Of a stretch of 64,000 nt of DNA, positions 13,451 to 23,988 are shown in pieces. The stretch's first letter is position 1. Every line of letters starts with the position of its first letter. This DNA is from Megaleporinus macrocephalus (taxonomy: Eukaryota; Chordata; Actinopteri; Characiformes; Anostomidae). Made by a program: the position numbers and the translations under genes. The stretch lies in the NCBI GenBank assembly GCA_021613375.1, contig CM038703.1, positions 19,156,694 through 19,220,693 on the forward strand. The letters are read 5' to 3'. Under the pieces are notes generated by a model that worked only from the letters and a program-made list of their open reading frames with translations, ran no database searches and was not told the DNA's origin.

Positions 13451-15899
13451 TACTCTGTTTTGACAGCATAAGAAACAAGTATTACCCAAAAGTCTTTGTA
13501 AAAAATCTCTGTACTGCTATTACAAACACCACAAGTAAATGTTTAGATACTCCTGGCACAATGTTACTATAATACAAGTAAAAATTATCTAGTCAAATAT
13601 TTAACTTGAGTTACGGTAGAACAGGTTTAACTTATTTTGATTTAACTTATTGGGACTGGGTCCTATGTAAATCCACTGCCTTCGTGTGATGTTACCAATA
13701 GTACTGTGGTTATTTGACAAAATGAAAAAATATATTTCTGAAAGGACTTAGTATCGGTTAACTTTTGCTAGTTAACTATTAACTAACTGTTAACTATATA
13801 ACTATTATCATGCATTAGCAGTAGATGCAGTAGATCTGGTGTTGTTAACCAACTAGCCTCCAAGCTAAAATGTTCCTGTACATGTTTAGCAGTTCAGGTG
13901 TTCCTCTGTCACCAGATTCGTTGTACATTCTTAAACATATTAGTGTGATTTCAGATCAACTGTGGAGAATATGGTTGTATCACTACATCACAGAATTATA
14001 GATTAGTGGAATTAAACAAATGTCGACATGCATAACTCAACGTGCTTTCTTAGACTGAATTTTTGAAGGTTTTGATGAAGTTTTGCATTTTAAACTTCCC
14101 AAACATGGACTATAAATATGGTCGTCTGTGCTCTGATAGAGAACCTTTACCATCTTTATCTGCTGTAGTAGTCACTATCTTTACATCCACCAAGTTTAAC
14201 TGAATGTGACTGACAGTGTAGGAGTAGCTTACTGTGTTTGTTTTTTCTCCTGCAATGAACTCAATATGGTCCACCACATCAAAAGATTCACCCGTCGACT
14301 TCAACGCTATGTTTCAAGATAGCAAAGAATCTTCACAGAAAATAAGTACAATATTACAATATGTGTCTTTTAAGCAGAGTTAAAGTCATAAGTCATCAAA
14401 CTGATACTCAAGTAAAGAGACTGAAAAAATGTACATATCCTACTCAAATAAATGTTCTTAATTACTTCTCACACCAAATGCTATTTATACCCTGCTGCTG
14501 AGCTTTCTTAAGCGAATGATCGTAGCCTGGTTATAAAAGTGTAATGTTTTCAGTACATGGTGTTCATAGCATTCTTGGCACAAAGAATGTGCCTCTAAGC
14601 ACATTGCAAATTGGCTGTAATTCCATATAGAATTGCAGTCAGAACATAAAAAAAAACAAAAGCAGAAAACAAAACGAAAGGATTTAAGCACCACATGGTG
14701 CTCTGTACTGTCCAATGTAGACTCGAGACTTGCCAAATGATGGTCTTATAAAAGGGACATGGACAACTGTATTTACATCCTCATACTTAATAAAGAGAGT
14801 TCAGTGACATACTGTGCACCTCAAACACTAGTGTCTCCTCCTTTACATACTAACGCAGCAATGGCAAAAGAGGTGAGAAACAGAGCTCCAAAAATCCTAC
14901 TCTGTTATATTACAGTCCTGACTTCACCCAAAATGATACCCACCAAAATGTACATATACCAGGTCAAGTTCCAGCCCAGTAGAATCTGCAACAATGGATT
15001 AAGAGCCAAAACAGATAATACACCAAGGACTTCTTACGCGCCAACTTATCCCGTTTGACCTTTAATGCTACAACTTGTATGGTCAGCTGGTCTGTGCAAA
15101 ACTGTACCTTTGAGAAAGAGCAGGGGATGTTGACATTTTTCATATTCTTTTTAAGGAATTCTGAACAGGCATGGATTATGTTCATATTTAAAAAAGCCTC
15201 AAGTTCTCTTCTATTCCCCAGTGTTCTGATATACCTTAAAAGCCCTGGCACCATTTAAGGTGGGACAGAAAATTCTCTAAAAAGTTGGAGAATACGAAAC
15301 TTAACTTAAATGCCCACATCTTTAGGAAGATTCTGTACAACTTTAATTACAGGTGTTAGTTTGGTCAGCACATTTCACTCTGGACTGTAGAGGCTTTGCA
15401 CATGGAGAGGGGCCGAAATCCACAATTCCACATAACTTACTGTCACAACAACAGCAGCCAAGCAGCAGCCATGCTATGATCAAATCGTTTTGATGGCTGA
15501 GTCAGGTTATCCTAAATTAAATGTTTCATAGAGAGTAACAAATTTTATTTAATTTGAATTGACGTTGAGGTTCATTTTATTTTCCTGCCTGTGTCCATTT
15601 AGATATTTTACTTCTGAACAAACCAATCAGAGCAAAGTTCATTTAAATATTCCTTAATGCACCATAAAAGGCAAAACAGTTTATTTCCTTTCAAGTTATA
15701 GGAAATAAATGGGCTTGTAAACCTGCACCTGGACATTTTTCACCCTGACCCAAGTTGCATTAGAGAAGTAATTCTAAAGTGCTGAAAAATGCATTCCCGG
15801 GCACCTTTAACTCTAATGTTACTGCTCCCTTGGTGAGAGGACAGCAAAATCCTATTAGTTTATAACTAGATAGCTACGATAATGAACACTGAGGGCTTT
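13451..15899. other. Non-coding stretch, no gene seen
   Basis: Intergenic DNA with small overlapping frames at 14485-14736 and 14759-15258 on both strands, none protein-like. A segment near 14380-14470 ('tactcaagtaaagag', 'cctactcaaataaatg') resembles the tail of a hAT-type MITE, at low certainty. Confidence 0.4.
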
Positions 15900-16850
15900 C
15901 TAATGAGAGCAAAGGCGTTTCTGACACTAATTTACTGAAGAATGCCTAAGTAGGCCTTTCTTTATTATCCACCACGAGCCTTGTTTATTTAGAAGCTTTC
16001 ATGTTCTAATAATGAACAAGAACAATTTAATTTGTACCAGTTTGTTGTTGTTAAGCTCCTAGGCTCCCTGTTGTTTCATTGCCAAATATCTTTAAGGGCA
16101 TTACAATCACTTTTCTGCTTCGTTTCTCGCACTAATCCACAACCCTGAAAAGTCTTGTTTAGTATCTTTAACATTAAGCACATCTCCCTTTTTATTTTTA
16201 ACCAACGGAAGGTTAAGAGAATAGCCTTGAAGTGCTTGACTAAATCTCTCATTTGAGTCGTGCCAAGATTACGTGCATGAAATCAGCTAACTGGGTAATT
16301 GAAAGGAGATAAATAAATTTGTTGTAGTGGGACTTTCACAATATGGAAATTGCTCATGCAATTTCATCCGAAATGAGATTATATTTTGATATTCAGATGC
16401 CAGTTTAATAGCTAGAGACCCTGAGGACTTTCTTCCTTTCACTCTCCAAGCTGATTTCTGTGGTCAAGGAGCTCCATGTGCTGCACATAATACTTTGTTC
16501 CTGTGAAGGATACACTCCTGAGATCAGTCTGTATCTGACGCATTAACGACCCAGCTCAACTTAATGTGACAAAATTCTGGCAATTCTGACCTTTCAGTTT
16601 AAGATTTTCTCTCTTAACTCCATCGAGGCCCGATTCGCTCCCTATGTTCTGCAACGATAAATGCCATTAGCGCTGATTATAGCCCAATCAAATCCTATTC
16701 TCCGGAGTCACCGAGGTGCTAAATTTTCTAATCTGAAATTATTAGCATGAATGCGGTGTGTAATTGCGGCACTGGAGATCGACAAAAAAAATCTTCAGCT
16801 GGGAGACGTTCCTGTGAGACAGACATCATTTCCTCTTCTTTCTTACTTCA
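15900..16850. promoter_or_regulatory. Candidate conserved non-coding (enhancer-like) block
   Basis: This block downstream of the GPCR gene has no frames and no repeat signature. It has an even composition with many homeodomain-type TAAT/ATTA cores. A short inverted motif 'attgctcatgcaat' lies at 16349-16362, and there are phrases such as 'attagcgctgattatagccc'. This is the look of vertebrate conserved non-coding elements near developmentally expressed genes. Conservation cannot be measured here, so this is a judgement from composition alone. Confidence 0.25.
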
Positions 16851-17853
16851 TGATTTCTGTGGCACACTTTGAATGGGCTCCTAAAGGACTGCTATTAGTG
16901 TAGAAAAACAGCATTTGCAGAATTATACTATGTTGCTTATGTGTGGTTACACTAGTTTTCTTATGTGTCGCCCATCTAAAGTAACCTCGTTCCACAAGAC
17001 TGAAATCATCCTTCTGTGAGTCCTGGCAGTATGACAGTGTCGTCTCTCTCTTTACTGTAAGCCTTAAGTGCCGATGGAGGCTTTGTCACAGGAAAGACAT
17101 GAGTGGACTTCGCTATGAGACAAAGATCTTTTTCTCTATGTTTTTATCAGCAGCCATGCACATACAAATCAAAGCAGCTTGTGATTTTGAGGTCTTCTTG
17201 CTGCAGCTGTGAGGCTGAATTGCAATGAGCGTGTTACACCAGATTCACTCGAGTTGTCTCGCAGTGTCTTTGTCCAGGCATGAATGGGTATAAAAATGAA
17301 AGTTCGCCATCGAGGACAATTCATTTAATTAAGCAGGACTCATGTAAACAGTGCAAATTAGCAGCATTGTTTAAAACAATGTATACATTCTGACATTCTC
17401 AACTCCAAATACGGATTTACCAACACTGATTTCTATACATCTATAGATTTTTTATATACAGTTCAAAGGAAAGGTGTGCATTAACATTTCAGTGGCTGTA
17501 CTATGGCTGTCAAGGTGTTTTACCATGGGTTAACTGGATGTTCTATATCTTTGCTATTGTTGATTACACATGATCTCTATTTTAGGCACACCTGTGTCAG
17601 AGGTGTCACCACTAGAAGAAGAGAAAGCTAATTTACAAGTCAAAAAATCAGATTTCCAGAACACCTTCCATCTCCAAAGCTTGTGATGGACGCAAAGTAC
17701 TTATAGGAAACATTCTAATAATCTTGCTTATGGTAGAGCTTTAGCCCACAAGTCCACTTCCGCATCCATGACCATGTCCATCTGGATCTCATGCTGTCCG
17801 ACAACATGGATGCATTAGCTGTACATGTTTACATATGAGTTCTGAGTATCTGT
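16851..17853. other. GPCR 3' flank / probable 3'UTR
   Basis: Sequence just beyond the GPCR stop codon, read on the minus strand. The only poly(A)-like hexamer I noticed is ATTAAA at 17339-17334, about 515 nt past the stop. No canonical AATAAA was found closer. The 3' end of the transcript is therefore uncertain. Confidence 0.35.
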
Positions 17854-19140
17854 CTACAGGCCAGTTAGGTCAGGGGTGCTCCTGAAACCTGTTTTTTCCG
17901 ACAAGCTTTGGAGGGACAGCATCTGGCTGGAGTCACCCACACTGGTGTGAGAGCACCAATCTGAGAGCGTCTCCTCAGACACCTGAGTCCTGGGCCCGTG
18001 TCTCTGGCTGGACGGCTGCCGCTTGAAAGAGAGCAGCCTTGGCAGCTTGTTGGAGCTTGATGTCCTGAGGAGAGAGAGCACTCGCTGGTGGTACTTGGAC
18101 TTGAGCACCTTGGCAGAGCGATGCAAGTCCCCTAAGAAGCAGTAGCAGATGGGGTTGAGGCTGGAGTTGGTGAGGCCCAGCCACTGGGCAAACGGCCGGG
18201 TCTGGAGGATCCAGTGTGGAGGATGCATCTCACGGTCGATCAAAATATCGGCCACATACAGGGGCAGCCAGGAAACGGCGAACAGCAGCACCAGGGTGAC
18301 CACCACCTTGGCGATCTTCTTGCGCGTTTTTAAGCACGAGGCGTATACCACCTGGCTACGTGGGTCGAAGCTGTCGAAGCGCTGTGACGCCCTCCAGAGC
18401 TTTCGGCCTGTTAGGAAGCTTATGGTCAGGTTGAAGGTTACTGGGATGCAGTAGAGCATGATGAAGAGGAGGACGTTATATACCTGCTTCAGTCTTGCAT
18501 GTGGCCAAAGCTCTCTGCAGATGGGCACGACGATGTCGATCAAGTGGATCTCATCCAGCTTGACCATGAAGAGGAGAGGGGCGCAGATGCCTGAGCTGAG
18601 GACCCAAACCACGGCTATGGTCGCGTAGATCTTCCTCTGGGTGAAGTAGGAGCGGGCATTCAGTGGGCTGTGGACGCTGTAGTAGCGGTTCACACTGATG
18701 ACCGCCAAACTGAGGACACTGGCTGACACAGACACGGCTTGGATGAAGGGAACTGCCCTACACAGCAGGTCTCCGTACACCCAGGCTGTATAAATGGTGT
18801 GACCCAGGGTGATGGGCATGCAAATGCAAACTACCATCAGGTCGCAGACAGCCAGGTTGATCAGTAAGCTACGGGTGGCGCTGACGCTCTGGACCCTCCT
18901 ACTCCTCTGGCTGGTGAGCATCCGGATGGCCATGATGTTCCCCACAAAGCCCACCACGAATGACATTGAGTACATCACTGTAAGCGCAATGGTGGTCGGC
19001 TCCCGGATCGTCAACAGCAGTGCCCTCTCCAGTTCTCCGTTCTGGTGGAGGAACAAGTCACGACCCATGTCCTCCACTCCACCGAACGAGCCGTTTGCAG
19101 ACAGCAGCGAGTTGGAGACATATAATTCTGAGAAATTCAT
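17854..19140 (-). CDS. Class A (rhodopsin-family) peptide-type GPCR, orphan
   Basis: An intact 428-residue seven-transmembrane receptor in one coding exon. It has N-glycosylation sequons at N2 and N16 and the TM1 GN motif (68-69). The TM2 'NLAVCDL' motif carries D100. TM3 has C127 paired with ECL2 C208, followed by N151-R152-Y153 in place of D/ERY. TM6 has S290-W-L-P in place of CWxP, and TM7 has N329-P-x-x-Y333. The 'CRELWP' segment in ECL2 and the 'NLTISFLTGRKLW' end of TM5 resemble beta-group peptide receptors (RFamide, orexin and SIFamide-like), so the ligand is probably a neuropeptide. I could not assign an ortholog. The tail (about 340-428) is Ser/Arg-rich, with phosphorylatable Ser/Thr clusters. 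The start is the first ATG after an in-frame TAA (19152-19150) and has A at -3. The stop is TAG. It should couple to a G protein at the plasma membrane. Confidence 0.92.
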   Translation of the reverse strand: MNFSELYVSNSLLSANGSFGGVEDMGRDLFLHQNGELERALLLTIREPTTIALTVMYSMSFVVGFVGNIMAIRMLTSQRSRRVQSVSATRSLLINLAVCDLMVVCICMPITLGHTIYTAWVYGDLLCRAVPFIQAVSVSASVLSLAVISVNRYYSVHSPLNARSYFTQRKIYATIAVVWVLSSGICAPLLFMVKLDEIHLIDIVVPICRELWPHARLKQVYNVLLFIMLYCIPVTFNLTISFLTGRKLWRASQRFDSFDPRSQVVYASCLKTRKKIAKVVVTLVLLFAVSWLPLYVADILIDREMHPPHWILQTRPFAQWLGLTNSSLNPICYCFLGDLHRSAKVLKSKYHQRVLSLLRTSSSNKLPRLLSFKRQPSSQRHGPRTQVSEETLSDWCSHTSVGDSSQMLSLQSLSEKTGFRSTPDLTGL

Positions 19141-19163
19141 CTTGAAGTCTTAAAAGCTAAAAG

Positions 19164-19772
19164 CTGTTTGGAGATGAACTGAATCAGAGTTTTTGTTCTG
19201 AACATCCCCGAGTTGAATTTAAGCTCATGGCAAGTGGAGACGATACAGCTGGTGCTTCAGATTTTCAGACATCAGATTTTCCGTCGTGTCAGAGCAGGCA
19301 GCTGACGCATTCAATCATTTCAGCCTCTGTCAGTCAAAAAAGTAGAGGAATGGAATATTTGCATAATTTATCTAGCTGTCCTACAAGAAACCAACATTTA
19401 CATGACAATTTTAGGACCAGCCTACTGAAAATGTCTAGAACTTCATCTGATACTGTGATACAGACAGGTTAGTATTTACTTTATAAAACTGCATCTCACT
19501 CTGTGTGTTTTCTCAGCAAACACTTGTTTGCAGTGCAGCCTTTATCAGTCACTTCAAAACATCAGGGTAAAAAGCATTGTACACAGTCCTTTCTACATTT
19601 ATATGTATACATAAAAGACTATACACTCCAGAAAAGGCACTTTTGCGATATATGTTTTTTGGACATGACCCTCTAATGAAAAATCTAACATTAAAATAAT
19701 GTAATTAAATAAATAATTACAATTCTAAAGAAATTAAAAGAAGAATTCTAAAGAAGGAAAGTAAATGCATAC
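19164..19772 (-). other. Probable 5'UTR intron of the GPCR gene
   Basis: On the minus strand a donor-like 'CAGG|GTATGC' at 19773/19772 precedes this stretch. An acceptor-like 'CATCTCCAAACAG' ends at 19164, 23 nt before the GPCR start codon. A later TTTTAG is an alternative acceptor. This is inferred from splice motifs only. The interior shows no frame or repeat. Confidence 0.35.
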
Positions 19773-20040
19773 CCTGATAATTGCGCAGATGAGATCCAGT
19801 AAGATGTTTATGGTCTGCCACGTTTCTTTCCATGCAGCCTCCTGAGAGTGGACTTGGCCATGTAGTCCTGGGTTCCTCCTCTGCCTCCTCCTCCCACAGA
19901 ATGGCAGAATGCTGTGAATTATGCAGCCTCCCTATCTCTCTCTCTCTCACTCTCTCTCTCGCTGTCTCTCTGGCTGCCCGCCTTACGCCAAGCGTGCTGC
20001 TGTCGCTCTCCGCGCAGCGATCTTACTCACTCTCTTAACC
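19773..20040 (-). promoter_or_regulatory. Putative non-coding first exon / promoter of the GPCR gene
   Basis: A locally GC-richer patch in AT-rich surroundings, with 'ctccgcgcagcgatc' at about 20008-20022 and a degenerate (CT)n tract at 19931-19975. Read towards the GPCR it looks like a purine-rich 5' leader ending in a donor-like 'CAGG|GTATGC'. A short upstream ORF begins inside it (19861-19808). No TATA box was evident. This is inference from composition, orientation and splice motif. Confidence 0.35.
19808..19861 (-). other. Possible 17-codon upstream ORF in the GPCR leader
   Basis: ATG at 19861-19859 opens a frame of 17 residues, rich in Lys and Arg, that ends at TAA 19810-19808. It lies inside the putative first exon. 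If that exon is transcribed, this uORF could damp translation of the receptor. No conservation evidence is available. Confidence 0.2.
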
Positions 20041-20210
20041 GGGCAAAGTATCTGAGGTGATATTTATTTATTTTTATTTCTGTATCCATTTAATTACCTT
20101 AATGGCAATCAATATGCTATAAATTCAGTGCAGGTTAAAAGGTTTGTTGATGGAAGTGTGTTGTTTTGACATCAATATACTTACATGCATTTTATGGTAA
20201 TGAAATCAGA

Positions 20211-20645
20211 GACCACCATTCATTTATTTAATGTCCAGTCCAAACATCAATTATGTACAAGTTATACATTTTCTAGGATATATTTCTGATTAGCTACAAG
20301 ATAATTCACTTATATGATGAAGGAAAAAGGTAAAGCAAAATTATAGAGAATGGGAGTCCTAACAATCTCGCTAGACCTGGTAGACCACCAACGCCGTTGG
20401 ATAAGCAGTACTTAAAGCTTACATCTTTGGGAGAGAGCAGAAAATACAGCTTTACTCTGGCTTTAGTTGTTTATGCCCAGCCTTCCACTCAATACTATGG
20501 GTCTGAAAGGATGTGTAACTGTTAAGAAGTTGATATTGAGAATGGAATTAGTGGTGGCTGGTGTTCTCAGAACAATCTAATGGCCACCCCAAAGCCCAAA
20601 CCCTAACATCACTGAATATGTTTGGGATTACATTTAAAAACTCAT
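20211..20645. mobile_element. Tc1-like transposon remnant, copy 1
   Basis: A decayed copy that shares long stretches with 29846-30258 ('ttcatttattta', 'gacctggtagaccaccaa', 'aaagctt..atctttg.gagag', 'cactcaa.ac.gtgggtctg'). The phrase at about 20370 translates to R-P-G-R-P-P, which resembles the GRPR hinge of Tc1/mariner transposases. The frame is broken throughout. A third partial copy is at 38890-39113. Confidence 0.5.
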
Positions 20646-20681
20646 TTTTAATATACAGCTGTGGACACTCCATGTGCATTT

Positions 20682-20949
20682 CAAGCCATCGACTGCTGAT
20701 GCTTCAGATACTAAACTAACCTAGAATGTTTTGCTCCCTTTTATGTTCACTTATTAGTAGAATGTTTTTTAGCTGTGCATCACAATTGAGCAAGAGTGTC
20801 CAAACAACCAATTAGCCCAACTTGGATTGGTGGCCGTACCAGGAGATTTAGACAGAGGACTGAGAATTGCTGATAATAGGACTATATGCAAAATAAGCCT
20901 CTATACAAAAATAGGCTTTAATACAAACATTTTTATTCTTTAAAAATCA
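20682..20949. repeat. Second copy of the 5048-5274 Tc1-like tail
   Basis: It begins 'caagccatcgactgctgatg' and ends 'tttttattctttaaaaatca', matching 5048-5274 at most positions in the same orientation. An extra segment of about 50-60 bp ('tttatgttcacttattagta') is absent from the 5-kb copy. The shared core includes 'gagaattgctgataatagga'. Confidence 0.8.
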
Positions 20950-20975
20950 GTACTCCACTAAAAAAAAGTACTAGC

Positions 20976-21434
20976 ACTGAGCAGGTATTATGTGGAGGTG
21001 GATCATTCTCAGCACTGCAATCACTTGATTAAACTATCCAGCCAACAGTGTCCTGTGGGCAGCATCCTGTGACCACTGATGAACGACTAGAGCAACACAA
21101 ACTGTGCAGCAACAGATAATCCACTGTCTCTGACTTTACACAGTGTCTAAATACTCCAGCAGCACCGCTGTGTCTGATCCACTCACACCAGCATAACACA
21201 CACTAACATATTACTACCACATCACTGCAATGCTAAGAATGATCCACCACTCAAATTATATTTGCTCTGTGGTGGTCCTGCGGGGTCCTGACCATTAAAA
21301 AACAGGCTAATAAATTTTGCAGAGGAACAGATGGACAGTCTGTAAGTGTAGAACTACAAAGCACACCTACATGATAAGTGGATGATAAAATAGATACAAG
21401 AAGCTAGTTTAATAATATGGCTGATCAGTCTATA
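20976..21434. mobile_element. Palindromic MITE, copy C (right half)
   Basis: The copy carries 'ggatcattctcagcactgca', 'tatccagccaacagtgtcct', 'tgtctgatccactcacacca' and 'gaatgatccaccactcaaat'. It ends with the right terminus 'aatatggctgatcagtctat'. The left terminus is missing, and the copy is about half of the full element. Confidence 0.75.
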
Positions 21435-21498
21435 TTAAATATATGTTTTCTTTTTTTTCTTTATGACCATTTTAAAAGGAATTCAAACCAACATAACG

Positions 21499-21760
21499 TG
21501 GCTGTCCAAAGAAAAAACACGTGTCTCCAAAATGGCAACTATACAGGAGAGGCCAAAAATCTTATTTGCTTTTAATGTAAAACATTTTTAAGCTATTTTG
21601 GAGCATTTCTATTGGTCCAGTTAGCATTAATTATCATTTTCACAGAATGTAAATGGTAGCTTTCGGTGTCAAACAATAAAACAGACAAAATAAAAATAGA
21701 CAAAATGTTTTTCTTTGGACAGCAATTATAAGCTAGGTGTCTAACTTTTGTACAGTACTG
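21499..21760 (+). repeat. Dispersed repeat family R4, copy 2
   Basis: The segment runs from 'ggctgtccaaagaaaaaaca' through 'ttttggagcatttctattgg' to 'tgtacagtactg'. The central phrase is the reverse complement of copies at 5713 and 61005. The element class is unknown and there is no open frame. Confidence 0.6.
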
Positions 21761-22380
21761 TTTATCAGACTTGTATATCAGACTTATTCTTTGTTTGTGT
21801 TACAGTCTTCTGGCATGTTATAATGCTGTGAGGTTGGGCTGGTGTGGACTGACTGAGTTCTGATTGAAAGTCCTGGGTGAAAGTCTCTCGTCCATCAGTA
21901 TCAGGTTTGCTCCATCTGTTCTTGGGCTTCAGGCTAGCTGTCAAGCTTCTAGGCTGTTTTGACTACAACGTCGTATCAACATATTCACAAATATTAAACA
22001 TTTTTACTCTGCACCAAAAATGCAAACACACAGAATATGAAAAGGTCATATTCTTACACAGGTACTTCATGTACATCTGAGAAGGTTCTATAAATAGCAT
22101 TTGTAATTATGTGTTTTTCCTTGGTTCTTCCATCTTGTTGCTTAGCGAGAGTGTTAATCCCCTAATGTTCTTGTGAAAATCTTTTCCCAGCAGTCATTTA
22201 GCACCAGCTCTAATGTGTTAATTGCACTGGACAGATCAGGAAAAGTCTGAGGCAATTATTGTTCTCAGAGTCAATCAGAACACTCCCAACAGACGGGCGC
22301 CTTGGAAATCTCTTCAAACTTTTATCATTTATTCAGGTTGTTTTGTTTGAATATGGCAATCAGATAAGCCGAGCCAACAG
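21761..22380. other. Spacer downstream of grifin, no gene seen
   Basis: Sequence between a repeat copy and the grifin 3' end. The frame at 21877-22080 plus has no recognisable domain. No other feature was noticed. Confidence 0.45.
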
Positions 22381-22398
22381 GCAAAGGAGATAATCATC

Positions 22399-22408
22399 TT
22401 TATTTATT
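22399..22408 (-). terminator. Tandem poly(A) signal of grifin
   Basis: On the minus strand 'AATAAATAAA' gives two overlapping canonical AATAAA hexamers, starting about 125 nt after the grifin stop codon. This is a normal distance for a short 3'UTR, so the transcript should end near 22375-22390. Confidence 0.7.
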
Positions 22409-22533
22409 GCTAAAATTATCAACAGAAGATGCAAGACACACAATAATCCACTGTAAACAAACAAAGGCTTGCTTCAGTTTACTCTTCCCAGAAGGCTTTG
22501 CTGGCGGACTTGGTTTAAAGCTCCCTCCCAGCA

Positions 22534-22698
22534 TTAGTAAAAATGTTTCTTGGTGATCTCCAAAGAGGAGATGTTGACATCGTTCACCACTTGGACTTTA
22601 GTGATGGTCTTCAGATCTTCGACACGGTGCTTATACTGCATGATCTTCGTGTCGTCAATGTAAACATGGAAGTTGTCGTTGTCGGAGTAGATTTCAAT
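22534..22698 (-). CDS. grifin: grifin exon 4 (C-terminal part of galectin domain)
   Basis: The last coding exon gives 54 codons plus stop. It starts '[16 protein letters not shown]', continues '[19 protein letters not shown]' and ends 'EITKKHFY'. This is the C-terminal half of a galectin beta-sandwich and closely resembles what I recall of fish grifin (galectin-related inter-fibre protein). The acceptor is a pyrimidine-rich tract ending 'CATCTCAACAG' directly before ATT. The phase-0 junction follows the CAG end of exon 3, giving F-Q/I-E-I. The intron between them is 97 bp. Grifin is a soluble lens-fibre protein in vertebrates. Identification as grifin and not another galectin rests on the whole assembled protein. 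Confidence 0.9.
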   Translation of the reverse strand: MEIYSDNDNFHVYIDDTKIMQYKHRVEDLKTITKVQVVNDVNISSLEITKKHFY

Positions 22699-22795
22699 CT
22701 GTTGAGATGGGGAGGATGGCCAAACGCTCATTATAACGGCTGTTCATTACGTTGAACTGAGGCACGGCATCGCTGCGGTGACAGTTTTAGCTCAC

Positions 22796-22958
22796 CTGGA
22801 AGGGCTCGTCGGTTCCAAAGGGAAAGTTGGTGCACCTCTCTTCCTTCCCCCAGTGATTTGCCATGAAGGAGTTACAGACAATGTCTGACTCGGTGAAGCG
22901 GGGGTTGAAGTGGAAGGCTATTTTGTCGTCCCGGTCGCAGAGGAAATTGATCTCAAAC
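22796..22958 (-). CDS. grifin: grifin exon 3 (sugar-binding core of galectin domain)
   Basis: 163 nt bounded by acceptor 'CTCGCCGAG' and donor 'CAG|GTGAGC'. It completes a split AA|G lysine codon from exon 2 and encodes '[20 protein letters not shown]' and onward to 'TDEPFQ'. The galectin carbohydrate-binding residues are all visible: H-x-N-x-R in 'HFNPRF', N in 'VCNSF', and W..E.R in 'HWGKEER'. Mammalian grifin has lost part of this set and does not bind lactose, as far as I recall. The fish protein is known to bind it, so this copy is predicted to be sugar-competent. The acceptor uses GAG, which is less common than CAG or TAG. Confidence 0.92.
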
Positions 22959-23988
22959 CTCGGCGAGGCAGAAAGGCACATTAGTGATGCTGTAGCAATC
23001 AATTAGGAGTCAGAGGCAAAATGGTCTGAAGCAATCTGGCTGAAGAAACTCGGTTATTCCAAATATACCAGAAAAGCAGCCCACCAGCTGCATTTGGCTT
23101 GTCTCACTGAGAAACCAGCATGGAAAAGATTTCAGCCACTAATCTTGGATCTTCCTCGACTATCTTGGCTGGTTTCAGTGCTGTCTATGAAGATCCATAA
23201 TGAATGAACCTCGTCACGATCGCGCCCAAGGGAAAAACACTCTTTCTATGCTAAATGAATTGTCACATGCATGCTTGTCACATTAGTGTCCACCGACTGT
23301 CCCTTATAGTCCCTCTTGTTCTTGTAATTGTCTGCATTGAGGCCATTTCGTACATCTGGCCTGATAAATGGGGTCTCTCTCACCGGACAGCAGGAATTAT
23401 TTACTCCTCTGTGTTATTAACTACTCCTGTTCCTAAGCTGATTTCGCTTTGGGAGGGGGAAAAGGAACTTTTTGAAAAAAATACAGATCTTAAAAAGGAA
23501 TTGGAAACTGTCTCTTTGAAATATCGCTGTGGTTCAGTCGTAAATTGGCTTCATTAGATTTATAAACTGGACCTGCATCATTGTGTATTCTGTTTCTAGC
23601 TGTGAGGTCAGAATTCATTCCACTTATATTCCCCTCTGGCGCTAATGATTTTCCTATCCTGGAATGAAAAGAAGTTAAAAGGTGGGGAATAAGCCCGTTT
23701 GATGTGCGCAGCAAGTATACGGAAACAACTCTCATATGCTTGACCTTCAAGGTTTTGGGTCTAATGAAATTGCCAGTCGATTGCACTGCTGTGGCGTGTT
23801 ACATAATAGAAGTGGTCACAGGTCAGAGAAAATACATTCACTTGGAGTCAACTGGAAAATCTATAGCTCTCAATTCAAGTGTGCATTTTCTAAATCATAT
23901 TCTATCAGACTTGCATTCAGAGATTATTTTATAGATCTGGATGTGTTTATACAGCTCCTCATGGTCAGGACCTCTGACTCAGACTTAC
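22959..23988 (-). other. grifin intron 2
   Basis: About 1.03 kb between exons 2 and 3, bounded by GTAAGT (23988-23983) and the acceptor before 22958. The 100-codon frame at 23255-23557 plus and the frame at 23490-23786 minus overlap each other on opposite strands and have no domain. I treat them as chance frames. Confidence 0.8.

Noticed and set aside
17975..18454. Secondary frames inside the GPCR gene on both strands
   Set aside because: They are shadows of the receptor coding sequence in other frames.
23255..23557. 100-codon plus-strand frame with a hydrophobic N-terminus
   Set aside because: It lies in a grifin intron on the opposite strand, overlaps a minus-strand frame and has no recognisable domain.
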